Notes: generated from the sequence alone by a model not told the origin. DNA of 64,000 nt from Parasphingorhabdus sp. SCSIO 66989 (GCF_032852305.1 NZ_CP136594.1:1463501-1527500), one strand, 5' to 3'. Positions 49,939 through 62,124 are shown, counted from the stretch's first letter. Program-made: numbers and translations.

Positions 49939-52134
49939 ATGATGCATCGGATTCTTCGCAAAGGCACGGCTTTAACTTCGGCAATTCTGGCGCTTGCGGG
50001 TTTTGTGGCATCGCTCAGCGTGGAGGCGGTTTATCAACCGGCAAAAGCCAGTTCCGACAGCAGCTGCTATCCCGATTGGAGCCTGGCCAATCCCGGTCAG
50101 ATATGTGCCAATAATGCGATTATCGCGCCGGGCAATGATACCCGGGTGAACCTTTTCCTGCTTTTGTCTGATCGCAACATCGCTGACGATGATCTCAGCA
50201 GCTATCCAGAGCCGCTCTGGTATCAGGAATTTGGCGAGGTCTATTTCAACTGGCGACAGATCAGGCGCATGGGAAAGCAGGATAGCCCGCAGCCGGATAA
50301 CCCCTTTTGGGGCAGTCGCTGCGCCAGCTTTGTTGGCGGCACCGCCGATTTTCAGGCGGCGCTTGAGCAAGCGAAAAAGGTGAGCGCAGCGGATCGCGCG
50401 ACGCTTTCAGAAGCACGCTTGTCCCTCTACGCGTTGTGCGAATTGCAAACCGGGTCCAGCCGACGCCGCTGGAATGATGCCAGCGGCCAGCCAAGCCCTG
50501 TTTTTGAGCCGATTGGTGCCAAACTATCCGGGCGCAGGGCCGGGGAGTATCTTGCCTATCTCAATGGTGCCGGGGCCTTTTACAGTGGCGCTTTTGACGA
50601 AGCGAAGCGGAGTTTTTCGCGGCTGGCGTCCGCCAAAGACCCGTGGGTGAAAGAGGCGTCGCGCTATATGCTGGGGCGTGTGCCGGTGAACAGCGCCCAG
50701 GCTAATGCGCTCGATAAATGGGGCTATTTCAATCCTGAAGCTGCCAATGTTGCCGATGCCCGTGCATCGGTGACAGCATTTCAATCCTATCTGCGCGATT
50801 ATCCGCAAGGGCGCTATGCCGCATCGGCCAAAGGTCTGATCCGGCGCGGTTTCTGGCTCGCCGGTGATTTTGATGCGTTGGCGGGCCTTTATGGCGAATG
50901 GCTGCTGACCGCGCCCAATATGGACGAGCGCAGACGCGCGATTGAGGAGACTGATAATATGTTGCTGGCGCTGGATTATCGCGAAACCGAGGCACGCGGT
51001 GGCGATGGCTATTCACCGCTGCTGCAGGCCATCCATTTGCTGCGGCTGATGCGCTATCGCGAAGAGCGGCTGGAGCGCTCGGCGATTACCGGTAAGCGCG
51101 ATGCATTTGAAGGCGCGCAGCCACTCTATGAATTTGTCCTCGCCAATTATGACTTTTATGTCGCCAGGGATTATCGCTCGGTGCTGGAGCTTATCCCCGA
51201 TGCGGCGCGGCAACCGGATTTCTCTTATCTCGAATTCTCGCGCCAGGCCTTGCGCGGGCAGGCGCTGGCGATGCTCAAAGATCCCAATGAAGGTGGTTTC
51301 TGGCGCGATATGCTGGGTGGGAGCAAGGCCCGCTATCAGCGCGCTGCGGTCGAGCTGGGGCTGGCCAGTTTTTATGAACGTAATGGCCAACTGGACGCTG
51401 TGTTTGCCGCGGACTCGCCAATAACGAAGCCGCTGATCCGCAAGCGCTTGCTGGCCATGGTCGCAGGTGCGGATACATTGCGTGCCATTGCCGATAATGG
51501 CGAGCGTCCAAAAAATGAACGCGATCTGGCCTTGTTCACCTTGCTCTACAAGCAGTTAAGCCGTGGCTATTATGCTGCCTTTGCCCGCGATGTCGGCCGG
51601 GTTGGTGAGGATGCGGATAAGGAGATTTATGGTTTATGGGGTATGACCTATAGCGAAACCATCCCTGTCGGATTGTTTACCAAGGGCCGTAGCTCTGAAA
51701 ATATTGACTGCCCGCAGCTGAAGCAGATCGCACAGACACTGGCCAATCGCCCGCGCGATTATCGGGCGCGGCTTTGCTTGGGTGATTTCTTCCGGCGCAA
51801 TGGCTTTGATGATTTCTCGCTGTCGGGACCAAGCCATTGGCGCGCGCATAAGGATGCGGCTGACTATCCGGCTTTGGGGCAGTCCGCCAATCTGTTCCCG
51901 GGTGAGGCGAAAGGGCGGCAGGCGATCTATCAGGACATTATCGCCGACCGCGCCGCCCCGGCGCAGTGGCGCAGCTATGCGCTATATCGCGCCATTCGCT
52001 GCTACGCCCCGGCCAACAGCAACAGTTGCGGCGGGCAAGCCGTTCCCGAGAGCCAGCGCAAATCCTGGTTTCAGGAATTGAAACGCCGATATCCGCGCAG
52101 CAAATGGGCCAAAGATCTGCAATATTATTGGTGA
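49939..52134 (+). CDS. Large exported protein of helical repeats, function unknown
   Basis: The start at 49939 has GGGGTGAG directly upstream and gives 731 residues; the upstream frame covers the pnp terminator. An N-terminal hydrophobic segment (about 8-25) acts as signal or anchor. Most of the protein is alpha-helical with TPR-like units (YLNGAGAFYSGAFDEAKRSFSRLASAKDPWVKEAS; AVTAFQSYLRDYPQGRY-type repeats), as in YfiO/BamD-like or solenoid proteins. Cys are paired in several places, consistent with the periplasm. I do not recognise a named family. Its stop overlaps the next lipoprotein gene. Confidence 0.85.
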   Translation: MMHRILRKGTALTSAILALAGFVASLSVEAVYQPAKASSDSSCYPDWSLANPGQICANNAIIAPGNDTRVNLFLLLSDRNIADDDLSSYPEPLWYQEFGEVYFNWRQIRRMGKQDSPQPDNPFWGSRCASFVGGTADFQAALEQAKKVSAADRATLSEARLSLYALCELQTGSSRRRWNDASGQPSPVFEPIGAKLSGRRAGEYLAYLNGAGAFYSGAFDEAKRSFSRLASAKDPWVKEASRYMLGRVPVNSAQANALDKWGYFNPEAANVADARASVTAFQSYLRDYPQGRYAASAKGLIRRGFWLAGDFDALAGLYGEWLLTAPNMDERRRAIEETDNMLLALDYRETEARGGDGYSPLLQAIHLLRLMRYREERLERSAITGKRDAFEGAQPLYEFVLANYDFYVARDYRSVLELIPDAARQPDFSYLEFSRQALRGQALAMLKDPNEGGFWRDMLGGSKARYQRAAVELGLASFYERNGQLDAVFAADSPITKPLIRKRLLAMVAGADTLRAIADNGERPKNERDLALFTLLYKQLSRGYYAAFARDVGRVGEDADKEIYGLWGMTYSETIPVGLFTKGRSSENIDCPQLKQIAQTLANRPRDYRARLCLGDFFRRNGFDDFSLSGPSHWRAHKDAADYPALGQSANLFPGEAKGRQAIYQDIIADRAAPAQWRSYALYRAIRCYAPANSNSCGGQAVPESQRKSWFQELKRRYPRSKWAKDLQYYW

Positions 52135-52868
52135 TGCGACGGTGGGCTGCGTCTTTAGTGCTGGCTATGGCCAGCGCGCTGCTATTACTGTCCTGCGAAC
52201 AAGCTCCGCAGATAAATGTTGCGCCCCAAACAGTCGAAGCCGCAGACCATAAAGCCTTTTGGCTTTGGGCAGGCGTTGAGCCGCAACCGGTGCTGGATCA
52301 GGCGGAGACCGTCTACATTCTCGACAGCGAATTGCGTCGAGGCGACACCGCTCTGACGCAGTTACGCCCGGCGGTGCCTTCGATCCATGACGCCGATATC
52401 TGGATGGTGGTTCGGGTCGAGACGCTGGCTTGGAGTGAAGCGACGCATCAACAGCTACAACAACGTCTCAGCTTATGGGCGCGGCAGAATCGGCTGATTG
52501 GTTTGCAGATCGACTTTGATGCGGCGACTGATGGACTGGAAAACTATGCCCGTTTTCTAGCGGATTTGCGACAGCGCCTCCCCAATAATCTGCAACTCAG
52601 TATCACCGGGCTGATGGACTGGAGCGCACAGGGCGACCCGGCGGCATTGGCGGCTTTGGGCGAGAGCGTCGATGATATCGTGATCCAGACGTATCAGGGC
52701 CGTGAAACCATTGACGGCTATGAAAACTATCTCGCGCGGTTGGCCCGGCTCGATATGCCCTATCGCATCGGGCTGGTGCAGAATGGCGAGTGGCGCGAGC
52801 CAGCAGACTTGCGCGATGATCCCTTTTTTCAGGGTTATGTCGTGTTTCTGGTCAATCCAGAGCCATAG
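52134..52868 (+). CDS. DUF3142-type lipoprotein
   Basis: The ATG overlaps the preceding stop by one base (TGATG). The 244-residue protein has a lipobox LLLSC (Cys21). The mature domain resembles a TIM-barrel glycosyl-hydrolase-like fold: LIGLQIDFDAATDGLENYARFLADLRQRL and IVIQTYQGR, with the acidic pair QIDFDA at a place where such enzymes have catalytic or binding acids. This pattern matches DUF3142. Function is unknown. It is paired with the exported solenoid protein upstream. Confidence 0.82.
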   Translation: MRRWAASLVLAMASALLLLSCEQAPQINVAPQTVEAADHKAFWLWAGVEPQPVLDQAETVYILDSELRRGDTALTQLRPAVPSIHDADIWMVVRVETLAWSEATHQQLQQRLSLWARQNRLIGLQIDFDAATDGLENYARFLADLRQRLPNNLQLSITGLMDWSAQGDPAALAALGESVDDIVIQTYQGRETIDGYENYLARLARLDMPYRIGLVQNGEWREPADLRDDPFFQGYVVFLVNPEP

Positions 52869-52967
52869 CCACAAATTCAGCCCCGGTTTAGCTGCGCTGC
52901 GCTAAGGCGCACCGATAATGGCCGCAATGCATCTGCCAAAGCACAATAAATTCTTGGCGGAGCGGCG

Positions 52968-53777
52968 ATGAAGGGATATGGCGAGCTCATGAAGACGATG
53001 ACAAAGATACTGGCCTCTGCCGCGCTGATTTCGGTTCTTTCGGCATGTGGCGGCGGCGGTGGTGGCCGTGATATTGATACCAGCTATGTCGCGCGCGATG
53101 TAAACACCCTGTACCTCGCGGCCAAAAACCGCATGGACCGCAACCAGTATCAGCTCTCTGCCGCTTTGTTTGACGAAGTGGAGCGCCAGCATCCCTATTC
53201 GCCATGGGCACGCCGCGCCAAGTTAATGGGGGCCTATGGCTATTATCTGGCGCAGGATTACAACAAGGCGATCCAGTCATCGCAAAGCTTCTTGTCGATC
53301 CATCCGGGTAACAAGGACGCGCCTTACGCCTATTATCTGATCGCCATGAGCTATTATGAGCAGATCAGCGACGTCACCCGTGACCAGCGAATCACCGAAT
53401 TGGCGCTGGCGTCTTTGGGTGAGGTTATCCGCCGCTACCCCGACAGCAAATATGCCGCCGACGCGGTGCTCAAGGTCGATCTGGTGAATGACCATCTGGC
53501 CGGCAAGGAAATGGAAATCGGCCGCTTCTACCAACGCGACTCGCGCTGGCTGGCGGCGACATTGCGCTTCCAGACCGTGGTGGAGCGCTATCAGACTACC
53601 AGCCATACGCCCGAAGCGCTCTATCGCCTGACAGAGAGCTATTATGCGCTTGGTATTCCCGATGAGGCGAAGAAGTCTGCCGCCGTTTTGGGCGCCAATT
53701 ATCCCGGCTCAAAATGGTATGAAAAAGCCTATAAAATGATCGACAAATATGGCGATGCCCGCAAGGATAAGAGCTAA
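52968..53777 (+). CDS. bamD: Outer membrane assembly lipoprotein BamD
   Basis: The ATG at 52968 has GGAG six bases upstream; another at 52989 is possible. The 269-residue lipoprotein has lipobox ISVLSAC (Cys27), then a glycine-rich linker. The TPR units include YLAAKNRMDRNQYQLSAALFDEVERQHPYSPWARRA, DAPYAYYLIAMSYYEQI and ALYRLTESYYALG. BamD is an essential part of the BAM complex that inserts beta-barrel proteins. Confidence 0.95.
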   Translation: MKGYGELMKTMTKILASAALISVLSACGGGGGGRDIDTSYVARDVNTLYLAAKNRMDRNQYQLSAALFDEVERQHPYSPWARRAKLMGAYGYYLAQDYNKAIQSSQSFLSIHPGNKDAPYAYYLIAMSYYEQISDVTRDQRITELALASLGEVIRRYPDSKYAADAVLKVDLVNDHLAGKEMEIGRFYQRDSRWLAATLRFQTVVERYQTTSHTPEALYRLTESYYALGIPDEAKKSAAVLGANYPGSKWYEKAYKMIDKYGDARKDKS

Positions 53778-53800
53778 CGCCGTCAACCTGATTTTCGGAG

Positions 53801-53939
53801 TCTAGAGTCGATCTCATTTACATTGAGTCGTCATTGCGAGGAGCGAAGCGACGCGGCAATCCAGAGCAAGTGCGTGTTGCCCTGGATTGCTTCGCTACGC
53901 TCGCAATGACGTATTTCAAACTAAGTGAGAAACAGGCTA
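53801..53939. repeat. Family B repeat, long form, copy 5
   Basis: The core is 53829-53911 (CGTCATTGCGAGGAGCGAAG...CGCTCGCAATGACG). The flanks TCTAGAGT... and ...CTAAGTGA match those around the copy at 8230-8368, making the two the longest related non-coding sequences in the window. Confidence 0.9.
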
Positions 53940-53942
53940 ACC

Positions 53943-54067
53943 CGCGCAAGCGGAACCAAATCTCTTTCATTTAATCACGCAAAGACGCGAAGCCGCAAAG
54001 AAGGTTTGTCTTTGTGCAACCTCTTCGCGTCTTTGCGTGAGACCATTGCAATTTCTCCGCTTGCGCG
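53943..54067. repeat. Nested inverted repeats between bamD and recN
   Basis: Outer arms CGCGCAAGCGGA (53943) and TCCGCTTGCGCG (54056) enclose inner arms TCACGCAAAGACGCGAAG (53975) and CTTCGCGTCTTTGCGTGA (ending 54040). It lies in a 386-base gene-free stretch together with the family B copy; no gene is seen there. Confidence 0.85.
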
Positions 54068-54163
54068 GAGTTTCCGATTTACCTTTTATACGTTCAATAG
54101 CATCCGCAGACCGACTTGATATTTCTCCTTAGCAAGTGGCGCCTGACGCGCTAAGGCAGGGCC

Positions 54164-55828
54164 ATGCTGGCAAGTCTGTCGATCCGTGATCTGGTGATTA
54201 TCGAGGCACTGGAACTCAATTTCGCATCCGGTCTGGGTGTGCTCACCGGTGAGACGGGCGCGGGCAAATCGATATTGCTGGACGCATTGGGGCTGGTCCT
54301 CGGCGCGCGTGCCGATAGCGGGCTGGTGCGTGCGGGATCAGAAAAGGCAAGGGTAACAGCGGGTTTTGAGATCGCGCTCGATAAAGGCCCGTTGGCTGAT
54401 CTGCTGGCCGATAATGATATCGAGGTGGAACCGGGCGAGCCGCTGATTATCCGCCGTCAGGTCAAGGCCGATGGCGGCAGCCGCGCGCATATCAATGATC
54501 AGCCGGTGTCCGCCGCACTGCTGCGCGAAGTGGCGGCACATTTGGTGGAAATCCATGGCCAGCATGATGATCGCGGCCTGATCAATCCCGCCGGGCATCG
54601 GCAGTTGCTCGACAGCTTTGCCAAAGCCGATACCGCATCGGTTGCGGCGGCCTATGCCGATTGGCGTGCAGCCGCGGCGGCTTTGAAACAGGCGCGTGCA
54701 GAGATGGCCGAGGCCGAACGCGACCGCGATTTTCTGCAGCATAGCCTCGAGGAATTGCGCCAGTTCGCGCCCGAAGCTGGCGAAGAGGAAGCGCTGGCGC
54801 TGGAACGCGCGACGATGCAGAAGGGCGAGAAGCTCTCAGAAAGCCTGTCCGAAATCACCGCCATGCTGGAAGGCTCGGACAGCCCTTTGGCGGCGTTGCG
54901 CAGCCTGACCCGCAAGCTCGACCGTATTGCGCCTGACCACGAAATGCTGGCCGAGGCGCTGTCCGCACTCGACCGCGCCTTAATTGAGGCAGTGGAAGGT
55001 GAGGAGAAGCTGGCAGCGGCACAGGATGCGTTACTATTCGATCCGGAGCGGCTCGACGATATCGAAACACGGCTGTTTGCACTGCGGGCACTGGCGCGTA
55101 AGCATGACGTTGCTGGTGATGATCTGCCCGCACTAATGCAAAAGATGGAAGCGCAATGGGCGGCGCTGGAAAGCGGCAGCGGCAATCTGGCAGTGCTGGA
55201 ATCGGAATGCGCCAAGGCGCGTGAGGCCTATGTCACTGCAGCCAAGGCGCTGCATCAGGCGCGGATTGATGCGGGAGAAAGCCTCGACAGCGCCGTAGCC
55301 AATGAGCTTAAGCCCTTGAAGCTGGACGCTGCGCGCTTCCAAACCGCGATCAGCGAATTGCCCGAAGAACGCTGGGGGCCCAATGGCATCAGCGCGGTCG
55401 AGTTTCTGATCTCGACCAATCCCGGCAGCGATTTTGCGCCGCTGATGAAAATCGCCAGCGGCGGCGAGTTGTCACGCTTCATACTCGCGCTGAAAGTGGC
55501 GCTGGCCGAGCAGGGCGGCGCGGCGACGATGATCTTCGACGAAATAGACCGCGGCGTCGGCGGCGCGGTGGCCTCTGCGATTGGCGAGCGCCTGTCGCGT
55601 CTGTCGCGCCAGACACAATTGCTGGTCGTCACCCACAGTCCGCAAGTCGCCGCCAAGGGCGACCATCATCTGCTGATCAGTAAATCCTCTGACGGCACCG
55701 TGGCGCGCACCAATGTCCAGGCGCTGGATGCGGCGACCAGGCAGGAAGAGATAGCGCGCATGCTGTCCGGGGCTGAGGTCACTCAAGAGGCCAGGGCGCA
55801 GGCGGATCGGTTATTGGAGCGGGTGTGA
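54164..55828 (+). CDS. recN: DNA repair protein RecN
   Basis: The 554-residue protein has Walker A GETGAGKSILLDAL near the N-terminus after SIRDLVIIEALEL, and long coiled-coil arms in the middle. Near the C-terminus it has the ABC signature-like SGGELSRF and Walker B TMIFDEIDRGVGG. RecN is an SMC-like ATPase that acts on double-strand breaks. It is followed by a repeat and then a DUF559 gene and ligA. Confidence 0.97.
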   Translation: MLASLSIRDLVIIEALELNFASGLGVLTGETGAGKSILLDALGLVLGARADSGLVRAGSEKARVTAGFEIALDKGPLADLLADNDIEVEPGEPLIIRRQVKADGGSRAHINDQPVSAALLREVAAHLVEIHGQHDDRGLINPAGHRQLLDSFAKADTASVAAAYADWRAAAAALKQARAEMAEAERDRDFLQHSLEELRQFAPEAGEEEALALERATMQKGEKLSESLSEITAMLEGSDSPLAALRSLTRKLDRIAPDHEMLAEALSALDRALIEAVEGEEKLAAAQDALLFDPERLDDIETRLFALRALARKHDVAGDDLPALMQKMEAQWAALESGSGNLAVLESECAKAREAYVTAAKALHQARIDAGESLDSAVANELKPLKLDAARFQTAISELPEERWGPNGISAVEFLISTNPGSDFAPLMKIASGGELSRFILALKVALAEQGGAATMIFDEIDRGVGGAVASAIGERLSRLSRQTQLLVVTHSPQVAAKGDHHLLISKSSDGTVARTNVQALDAATRQEEIARMLSGAEVTQEARAQADRLLERV

Positions 55829-55838
55829 CATAATAAAG

Positions 55839-55989
55839 CCCCTCCTCTTCAGAGGAGGGGTTGGGGTGGTGGCGAGGCGAAGCTGAGCTCGCGCCAGCGA
55901 ATTCTTGACTTGTGGCAACACCACCCCGCTGCGACTAAAGCTCGCTGCGCTCGCTAAGTCTCACTGCCCCTCCTCTAAAGAGGAGGGGA
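55839..55989. repeat. Family C repeat between recN and the DUF559 gene
   Basis: CCCCTCCTCTTCAGAGGAGG and CCCCTCCTCTAAAGAGGAGG at the ends, with GGTTGGGGTGGTGG and CACCACCCC inside. It starts 10 bases after the recN stop and covers most of the gap. Confidence 0.85.
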
Positions 55990-56004
55990 GTATGGAACGA
56001 GATA

Positions 56005-58610
<2,606 letters not shown>

Positions 58611-58614
58611 ATAG

Positions 58615-58732
58615 CCCTCTCCCCTTCAGGGGAGAGGGAAGAGCCGCGCAGCGGCGAAGGAAGAGGGGGTGTTCCATCGGCGCAGTGCAAGCTGACAGTC
58701 CCCTCCCTTAATCCCTCCCCTGAAGGGGAGGG
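58615..58732. repeat. Family C repeat downstream of ligA
   Basis: CCCTCTCCCCTTCAGGGGAG at the left and CCCTCCCCTGAAGGGGAGGG at the right, with GGTGTTCCATCGGCGCAGTG between. It starts five bases after the ligA stop. Confidence 0.85.
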
Positions 58733-58817
58733 AGACTGGCGTTGGAAGTATCCAACTGATTACCCAACAAACTCAGCATTCCCTATGGCTCATAGGTGTG
58801 AACTTCGTGAACTTTGG

Positions 58818-59543
58818 CTACTCGCCTTCCTCAGGAAACCAGCGCATCACGCCGTTTTCCATTGGGGTCCATAGCCCCGCTGTAACACCGATCTTTGAGA
58901 GCGTGTCGCTGGTCCAGTTGTTGCAGCTATAGAGCAACGAGTAGCTGCCCATTGCCGGATAGAACAGGTCGGTCTGGCCATATCCCGCGATTGGCTCTGG
59001 CCGCTCGCTATCGATCAGGGCGAACTTGGCTTTCAGGAGCTCTATCAACTGCGCATATTGTTCCTCGGAGATGATCACGCTGCGGCTAAAGGGGCCGTCG
59101 CTGATCCGCTGATAATGATAGATATGCATCAGGGTCTCATCGCTGCCAAAGGCTGCGCCGAGCAGCGGGCCAAGCTTTACATCCTCCCAGCGTTCGGTCT
59201 CCAGATAGAAAGTCCGCTCGCCCCAACTGAACGAGAGATAGCGCCCCTGTCGCGATGGATCGGATAGGTCTGAAGGGGGCAGGAAATCGGCCCAGTCATG
59301 CGCTTCATGGACACGCGGCACGATGATCGCGGTGTGCACGCCATTGGTCTCGACGAAGATTTCGACGCCGCTTTCCGGCTCGCGCCATTGGGAGTTGGTA
59401 CCGATCAGCCCGCCCATGGTCGCGGCGGCATAGAAGAGTCCACAGGCCAGCAGGAGCCAGGCAAGTGTCTTGGCCATTAGTCGGCCAAAGGTTGCAATCA
59501 GGCTCAGACCACCGGCCTTTTGCGCAGCCATAAGATGCTCCAC
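58818..59543 (-). CDS. DUF2459 (TIGR02117-type) protein
   Basis: The protein has 241 residues from 59543; a start at 59531 is also possible. A hydrophobic helix (about 22-45) is followed by an outer domain with GVEIFVETNGVHTAIIVPR, FSWGERTFYLET and LLYSCNNWTSDTL. This set (NGVHT and CNNW) is typical of DUF2459, a family that resembles NlpC/P60-like cysteine peptidases by motif order. Function is unknown. It overlaps the prmA stop by 40 bases on the same strand, so it is the downstream gene. Confidence 0.85.
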   Translation of the reverse strand: MEHLMAAQKAGGLSLIATFGRLMAKTLAWLLLACGLFYAAATMGGLIGTNSQWREPESGVEIFVETNGVHTAIIVPRVHEAHDWADFLPPSDLSDPSRQGRYLSFSWGERTFYLETERWEDVKLGPLLGAAFGSDETLMHIYHYQRISDGPFSRSVIISEEQYAQLIELLKAKFALIDSERPEPIAGYGQTDLFYPAMGSYSLLYSCNNWTSDTLSKIGVTAGLWTPMENGVMRWFPEEGE

Positions 59544-60418
59544 TCGCCATCGACAATCTTGTGCGCCAGCCGCAGGCCCTGTCGGCGATAGGCGCGCAGC
59601 ACGTCCTCTGCCTGATGGTTCATCAATCCGGCCAGGACCAGATTGCCTTGGGGCGACAGGCCTGCGGCAATATCTTCAGACAGCGCGATCAAGGGCGCGG
59701 CGAGGATATTGGCGACGATCAGTTGATAGGGCGCTCGCGCCTGAATCAGCAGATCATCCATGCCATCTGCGGCGATGGCGGCAATCTCGCCCTGCCGCAT
59801 CCCGCTTTTCAGACCATTGGCGATGATATTCTCGCCCATCACCTCGACCGAAACCGGATCAATGTCCGTCGCAGTGATATAGGCGCGCGGCCAGAGATGT
59901 TCGGCGGCAAAGGCGAGCAGGCCGGTGCCGCTGCCGAGATCGAGAATGGTGTCGGCCCGCGCGCCGCTGCGGCGGATATGGTCGAGCATGGCGAGGCACC
60001 CGGCGGTGGTCTCATGATGGCCGGTGCCAAAGGCCTGACCGGCACCGATGCGGATATTGTAGACGCCCGGCTCGCTCGATGACGCATGATCGGGGGTATG
60101 CACATGAAAGCGACCGGCGCGTATTGGCTCAAGCCCCTGCTGGCTCACCGTCACCCAGTCTTCTTCGGGCAGCTCTTCCAGCTCTGGTTCCCCGTCGCTC
60201 TTCGGCACAAGCGTTGCGACCTGTTTCAGCATTGCCTTATCGGGCTTGTCATCGCAGTAAATCTCGATCAGCCATTGAGTATCATCATCACCATCGGCGC
60301 GGCGCGTCACCAGTGTCGGCGCGATGTCCTGTGCGCCGGGCAGGAAGTCTTCCATATCCAGCGCTTCGGCTTCGGCGCGGGTGCAGGGCAGGGTGATTTT
60401 CCAGCTATTGCTCATCAT
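59504..60418 (-). CDS. prmA: Ribosomal protein L11 methyltransferase
   Basis: The 304-residue protein has PrmA blocks: PGQAFGTGHHETT-like AGQAFGTGHHETTAG, SAM-binding LDLGSGTGLLAFAA, TDIDPVSV and VANILAAPLI. It trimethylates ribosomal protein L11. The ATG overlaps the stop of the amidohydrolase gene upstream by four bases, so three genes (amidohydrolase, prmA, DUF2459) are co-transcribed. Confidence 0.95.
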   Translation of the reverse strand: MMSNSWKITLPCTRAEAEALDMEDFLPGAQDIAPTLVTRRADGDDDTQWLIEIYCDDKPDKAMLKQVATLVPKSDGEPELEELPEEDWVTVSQQGLEPIRAGRFHVHTPDHASSSEPGVYNIRIGAGQAFGTGHHETTAGCLAMLDHIRRSGARADTILDLGSGTGLLAFAAEHLWPRAYITATDIDPVSVEVMGENIIANGLKSGMRQGEIAAIAADGMDDLLIQARAPYQLIVANILAAPLIALSEDIAAGLSPQGNLVLAGLMNHQAEDVLRAYRRQGLRLAHKIVDGEWSILWLRKRPVV

Positions 60419-61224
60419 CCAATTCCAAATATACGTTGGGCATTGCCGCCGAGAAACAGCGCTTTTGCTTCATCATCCAGCCCCAGCGTATCCAGTCCGG
60501 CCAGCGCTTTTGCTGCGGTCATCATCGGATAGTTGGTGCCGAACATGATTTTATGCCGCCCATGGCCCTGCATATAACGCACCAACTCAGGCGGATAGCG
60601 GCTGGCGGTATAGGCTGAGGTGTCGATAAACACATTCTCATGCTTGGTGGCCACGGCAATGGCCTCTTCGGTCCACGGATAGCCGATATGCCCGGCGACG
60701 ATCTTCAATTCGGGGAAATCCAGCGCCACCTGATCGAGATAAAGCGGTCGTCCCGGCTCTGACGGCATAAGCGGACCCGTATGCCCGATCTGGGTACAAA
60801 AGGGCACGCCCAGCTCGCAGCACAGCGCATAGATGGGATAGAAGCGCCGGTCGGTCGGCGGGACTTCCCAAAGCCAGGGGATGATACGCACGCCCTTAAA
60901 GCCCAGCTCGGTAACAGCGCGACTGATTTCGCGGATCGCGTCCATCGGCTTGGCATAGTCGCCTCCTGCAATGCCGAGCAGCTTGCCATTGGAAGCGGTG
61001 ACAAATTCCGCGACCTCGTCATTGGAGATCAACACATTGTGCGGCGCATACCAGGCGTTGGTGAGCATCACATCGACTCCGGCCTGATCCAGACTGGCGA
61101 GGGTTGTTTCTATCGGAATTGCCTTTTCCGGCGCTGGCTCCTTAGTCCAGCGGCGCAGGGAATCAAAGACCGGATCCTGCGAGTGGCGCAGTGTCGGATG
61201 TTGGCCCCAGGCATCGATAATCAT
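60415..61224 (-). CDS. Amidohydrolase_2-family protein with altered metal site
   Basis: The 269-residue protein has the TIM-barrel pattern of ACMSD-like hydrolases: MIIDAWGQHPT at the start, KGVRIIPWLWEVPP, TQIGHTGPLMPS, KIVAGHIGYPW and MFGTNYPM. Standard members have HxH in the first strand and an Asp in the last (FGSDYP); here one His of the first pair and the Asp are replaced (by Trp/Gly and Asn). A metal-independent or altered reaction is possible. The substrate is unknown. It leads the prmA operon. Confidence 0.85.
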   Translation of the reverse strand: MIIDAWGQHPTLRHSQDPVFDSLRRWTKEPAPEKAIPIETTLASLDQAGVDVMLTNAWYAPHNVLISNDEVAEFVTASNGKLLGIAGGDYAKPMDAIREISRAVTELGFKGVRIIPWLWEVPPTDRRFYPIYALCCELGVPFCTQIGHTGPLMPSEPGRPLYLDQVALDFPELKIVAGHIGYPWTEEAIAVATKHENVFIDTSAYTASRYPPELVRYMQGHGRHKIMFGTNYPMMTAAKALAGLDTLGLDDEAKALFLGGNAQRIFGIG

Positions 61225-61278
61225 GCGGCTTTCCCTAGTTGAGTGGGAGCTCGGTACTTTTTGATATGCTCACCCTCT

Positions 61279-61354
61279 CCGTTCGTCTCGAGCGTAGTCG
61301 AGAGACCTCGCGGTTCGCTGGCCTGTGTCTCGACTTCGCTCGACACGAACGGGG
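61279..61354. repeat. Palindromic repeat with GTTCGT(G)TCGAG arms
   Basis: CCGTTCGTCTCGAGCGTAGTCGAGAG and CTCGACTTCGCTCGACACGAACGG form an inverted repeat between the amidohydrolase and SDR genes. Only one copy is seen in the window. It is similar to palindromes found in other sphingomonad genomes as far as I recall. Confidence 0.75.
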
Positions 61355-61407
61355 TTTTTGGGACCTTCTCACTTTCCAAGAAGATCGTGTTGGCCTGAAG
61401 GGAATGA

Positions 61408-62124
61408 CTAGCGCACATAGCTCGCTCCATTGGCATCAAGCACCGCGCCGGTCATGGAAGCTGGCGCGTCCAACGCGCAGAAAGTGGCGATCTTGGCAAT
61501 CTCTTCGGGCTGGGCAACACGGCCGAGCGGGATATCATTAAGCAGCTTGTCGCCGCCGCGGCTGGCGAGATAATCCTCGGCCATGCCGGTCATGGTGAAG
61601 CCGGGGCAGATGGCGAAGGCGAGGATATCCTCGGCGGCATAGGCACGGGCAATGGTCTTGGTCATCGCCACCATGCCGCCCTTGGACGCGGCATAGTGCC
61701 AGTGCGCTGGGCTGTCGCCGCGATAGGCGGCGCGGCTGGCGATGTTGACGATGCGGCCGCCCCGTCGCTGTTCCTGCCAATGGCGCACAGCCAGGCGGCA
61801 GAGCTCGGCCGAGGCGGTGAGATTGATGGTCATGGTCTGCTGCCATTCGGCGAGCCAGTCCTGATGATCCTGATCGATTGGGCTGGCGGAGAACAATCCG
61901 GCATTGTTGATCAATACATCAACATGACCGTCTAGCCGTTGCAGCGCTTCCTGCCAAAGTGCTGGTGCGGCACCGGCTTGGGAAAAGTCAGCAGCAATCT
62001 GGTCTTCATCGGCGGACGTTGCTTGACCAATCATCTTATGCCCTGATTCGCGCAGTTGCGCAGCAATGGCAGCGCCAATGCCTCGGCTGCTGCCAGTTAG
62101 CAGGACATGCTTTCCCTCGCTCAT
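61408..62124 (-). CDS. Short-chain dehydrogenase/reductase
   Basis: The 238-residue protein is a classical SDR: TGSSRGIG (NAD(P) loop), INNAG, the catalytic Ser in NIASRAA and YAASKGG with Tyr and Lys. PGFTMTGM is the usual loop after strand 6. It resembles FabG-like oxidoreductases; a 3-oxoacyl or alcohol substrate is likely but unknown. It lies alone between a repeat and a chemoreceptor gene on the same strand. Confidence 0.93.
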   Translation of the reverse strand: MSEGKHVLLTGSSRGIGAAIAAQLRESGHKMIGQATSADEDQIAADFSQAGAAPALWQEALQRLDGHVDVLINNAGLFSASPIDQDHQDWLAEWQQTMTINLTASAELCRLAVRHWQEQRRGGRIVNIASRAAYRGDSPAHWHYAASKGGMVAMTKTIARAYAAEDILAFAICPGFTMTGMAEDYLASRGGDKLLNDIPLGRVAQPEEIAKIATFCALDAPASMTGAVLDANGASYVR

